From Sulfitobacter sp. LCG007 (lineage in GTDB: Bacteria > Pseudomonadota > Alphaproteobacteria > Rhodobacterales > Rhodobacteraceae): a stretch of 64,000 nucleotides of DNA. A model generated the notes under the pieces. The model searched no databases. It had not been told where the DNA came from and saw only the letters and a list, made by a program, of their open reading frames with translations. Location: NCBI RefSeq assembly GCF_040801785.1, contig NZ_CP161805.1, positions 372,001 to 436,000 of the forward strand, given 5' to 3'. Shown in pieces: positions 63,417 through 64,000 of the stretch. Within the stretch, counting starts at the first letter, position 1; each line of letters starts with the position of its first letter. The position numbers and the translations under genes are program-made.

Positions 63417-64000
63417 ATGCTTGACGAAGAAGCCGTCCTGTCCGAGGGGGGCATCGCCCGGCTGTTCACCGAGGCGCGCTCCCAGAACGGCTGGCTGGAC
63501 CGCTCCATCCCCGACGAAACGCTGCTGGCACTCTGGGACGTTCTGAAATACGGACCGACGTCCGCCAACTGCTCGCCCGGACGGTTCGTGTTCGTCAAGA
63601 GCGCGGCGGCGAAGGAAAAGCTGCGGCCTGCCATTTCAAGCGGCAATCTCGAAAAGACGATGTCCGCTCCTGTCTGCGCGATCATCGCATGGGACCCGGC
63701 GTTCTACGACAAGTTGCCCGAACTCTTCCCTCACACTGACGCCAGGCCGTGGTTCACCGGGTCCGAGAAAGTCGCGCATGAAACGGCCTTCCGCAACGGG
63801 ACGCTGATGGGCGGCTACCTGATACTGGCGGCGCGGGCGCTTGGGCTTGATGCGGGGCCGATGTCGGGTTTCGACGCCGGGATGGTCGAGGAAGCCTTTC
63901 TGGCAGGACGCGGCTGGAAAGCCAACTTCCTGTGCAACCTGGGCTACGGGGATCCGTCGAAGGTCTTCGAACGTCTGCCGCGGCTGGCGTTCGACGACGC
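63417..64000 (+). CDS. rutE: RutE-like malonic semialdehyde reductase, cut by the window edge
   Basis: The visible 194 residues match RutE of E. coli closely as I recall it: [62 protein letters not shown] and [20 protein letters not shown]. RutE is a nitroreductase-fold FMN enzyme that reduces malonic semialdehyde to 3-hydroxypropionate, the last step of the Rut pathway. AAAGGAAA precedes ATG 63417. The gene runs past position 64000, so the 3' end is not seen. Confidence 0.88.
   Translation, partial: MLDEEAVLSEGGIARLFTEARSQNGWLDRSIPDETLLALWDVLKYGPTSANCSPGRFVFVKSAAAKEKLRPAISSGNLEKTMSAPVCAIIAWDPAFYDKLPELFPHTDARPWFTGSEKVAHETAFRNGTLMGGYLILAARALGLDAGPMSGFDAGMVEEAFLAGRGWKANFLCNLGYGDPSKVFERLPRLAFDD

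Overview
The window is about 64 kb of GC-rich DNA that looks like a Rhodobacteraceae (Alphaproteobacteria) chromosome. Supporting marks are a class I lysyl-tRNA synthetase, a VPLPA-CTERM surface protein, an NDUFS4-like complex I subunit, a RutR-controlled reductive pyrimidine operon, and the short hairpin-rich intergenic element typical of Rhodobacterales. No rRNA, tRNA or CRISPR array was seen.

Layout. (1) 0.1-7.9 kb: rutR diverges from a reductive pyrimidine degradation operon (beta-ureidopropionase, dihydropyrimidinase, ThiXYZ-like ABC importer) with a palindromic RutR box between them. (2) 8-14 kb: ordinary genes plus a 761-aa beta-helix protein without a signal peptide. (3) 14-20.7 kb: an iron block on the minus strand (hemP, two imelysins, di-haem oxidoreductase, bfd-bfr, DUF1513). 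(4) 20.8-34 kb: housekeeping genes (class I LysRS, dacB, nadD, ettA, uvrB, NDUFS4-like) with a run of very small membrane proteins and an AT-rich Abi-C-type gene inserted between uvrB and ettA. (5) 34-45 kb: a copper-handling island with csoR and two long CsoR-type palindromes, a multicopper oxidase, TolC-family lipoprotein, cupredoxin, CusF, DUF305, glutaredoxin-MauE fusion, cytochrome c and a Crp/Fnr regulator. (6) 45-50 kb: an intact IS21-family element with a perfect 8-bp target duplication, then two gene remnants that meet at one breakpoint. (7) 51-64 kb: a GntR-controlled catabolic locus built round RutA- and RutE-like enzymes.

The most interesting part is region 7. It has a RutA-like pyrimidine-ring-opening monooxygenase, a flavin reductase and a RibB paralogue. 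It also has three amidase-signature hydrolases, where a classical rut operon would have RutB, plus a ribose/nucleoside-type ABC importer, an MFS carrier and a RutE-like reductase cut by the window edge. A palindrome of consensus ATGTCCGGACAT recurs at five or six places around these promoters and is the likely site of the local GntR/HutC regulator. The locus is best read as a variant oxidative route for a pyrimidine or related N-heterocycle. Region 1 holds the reductive route, so the two would coexist in one genome under different regulators.
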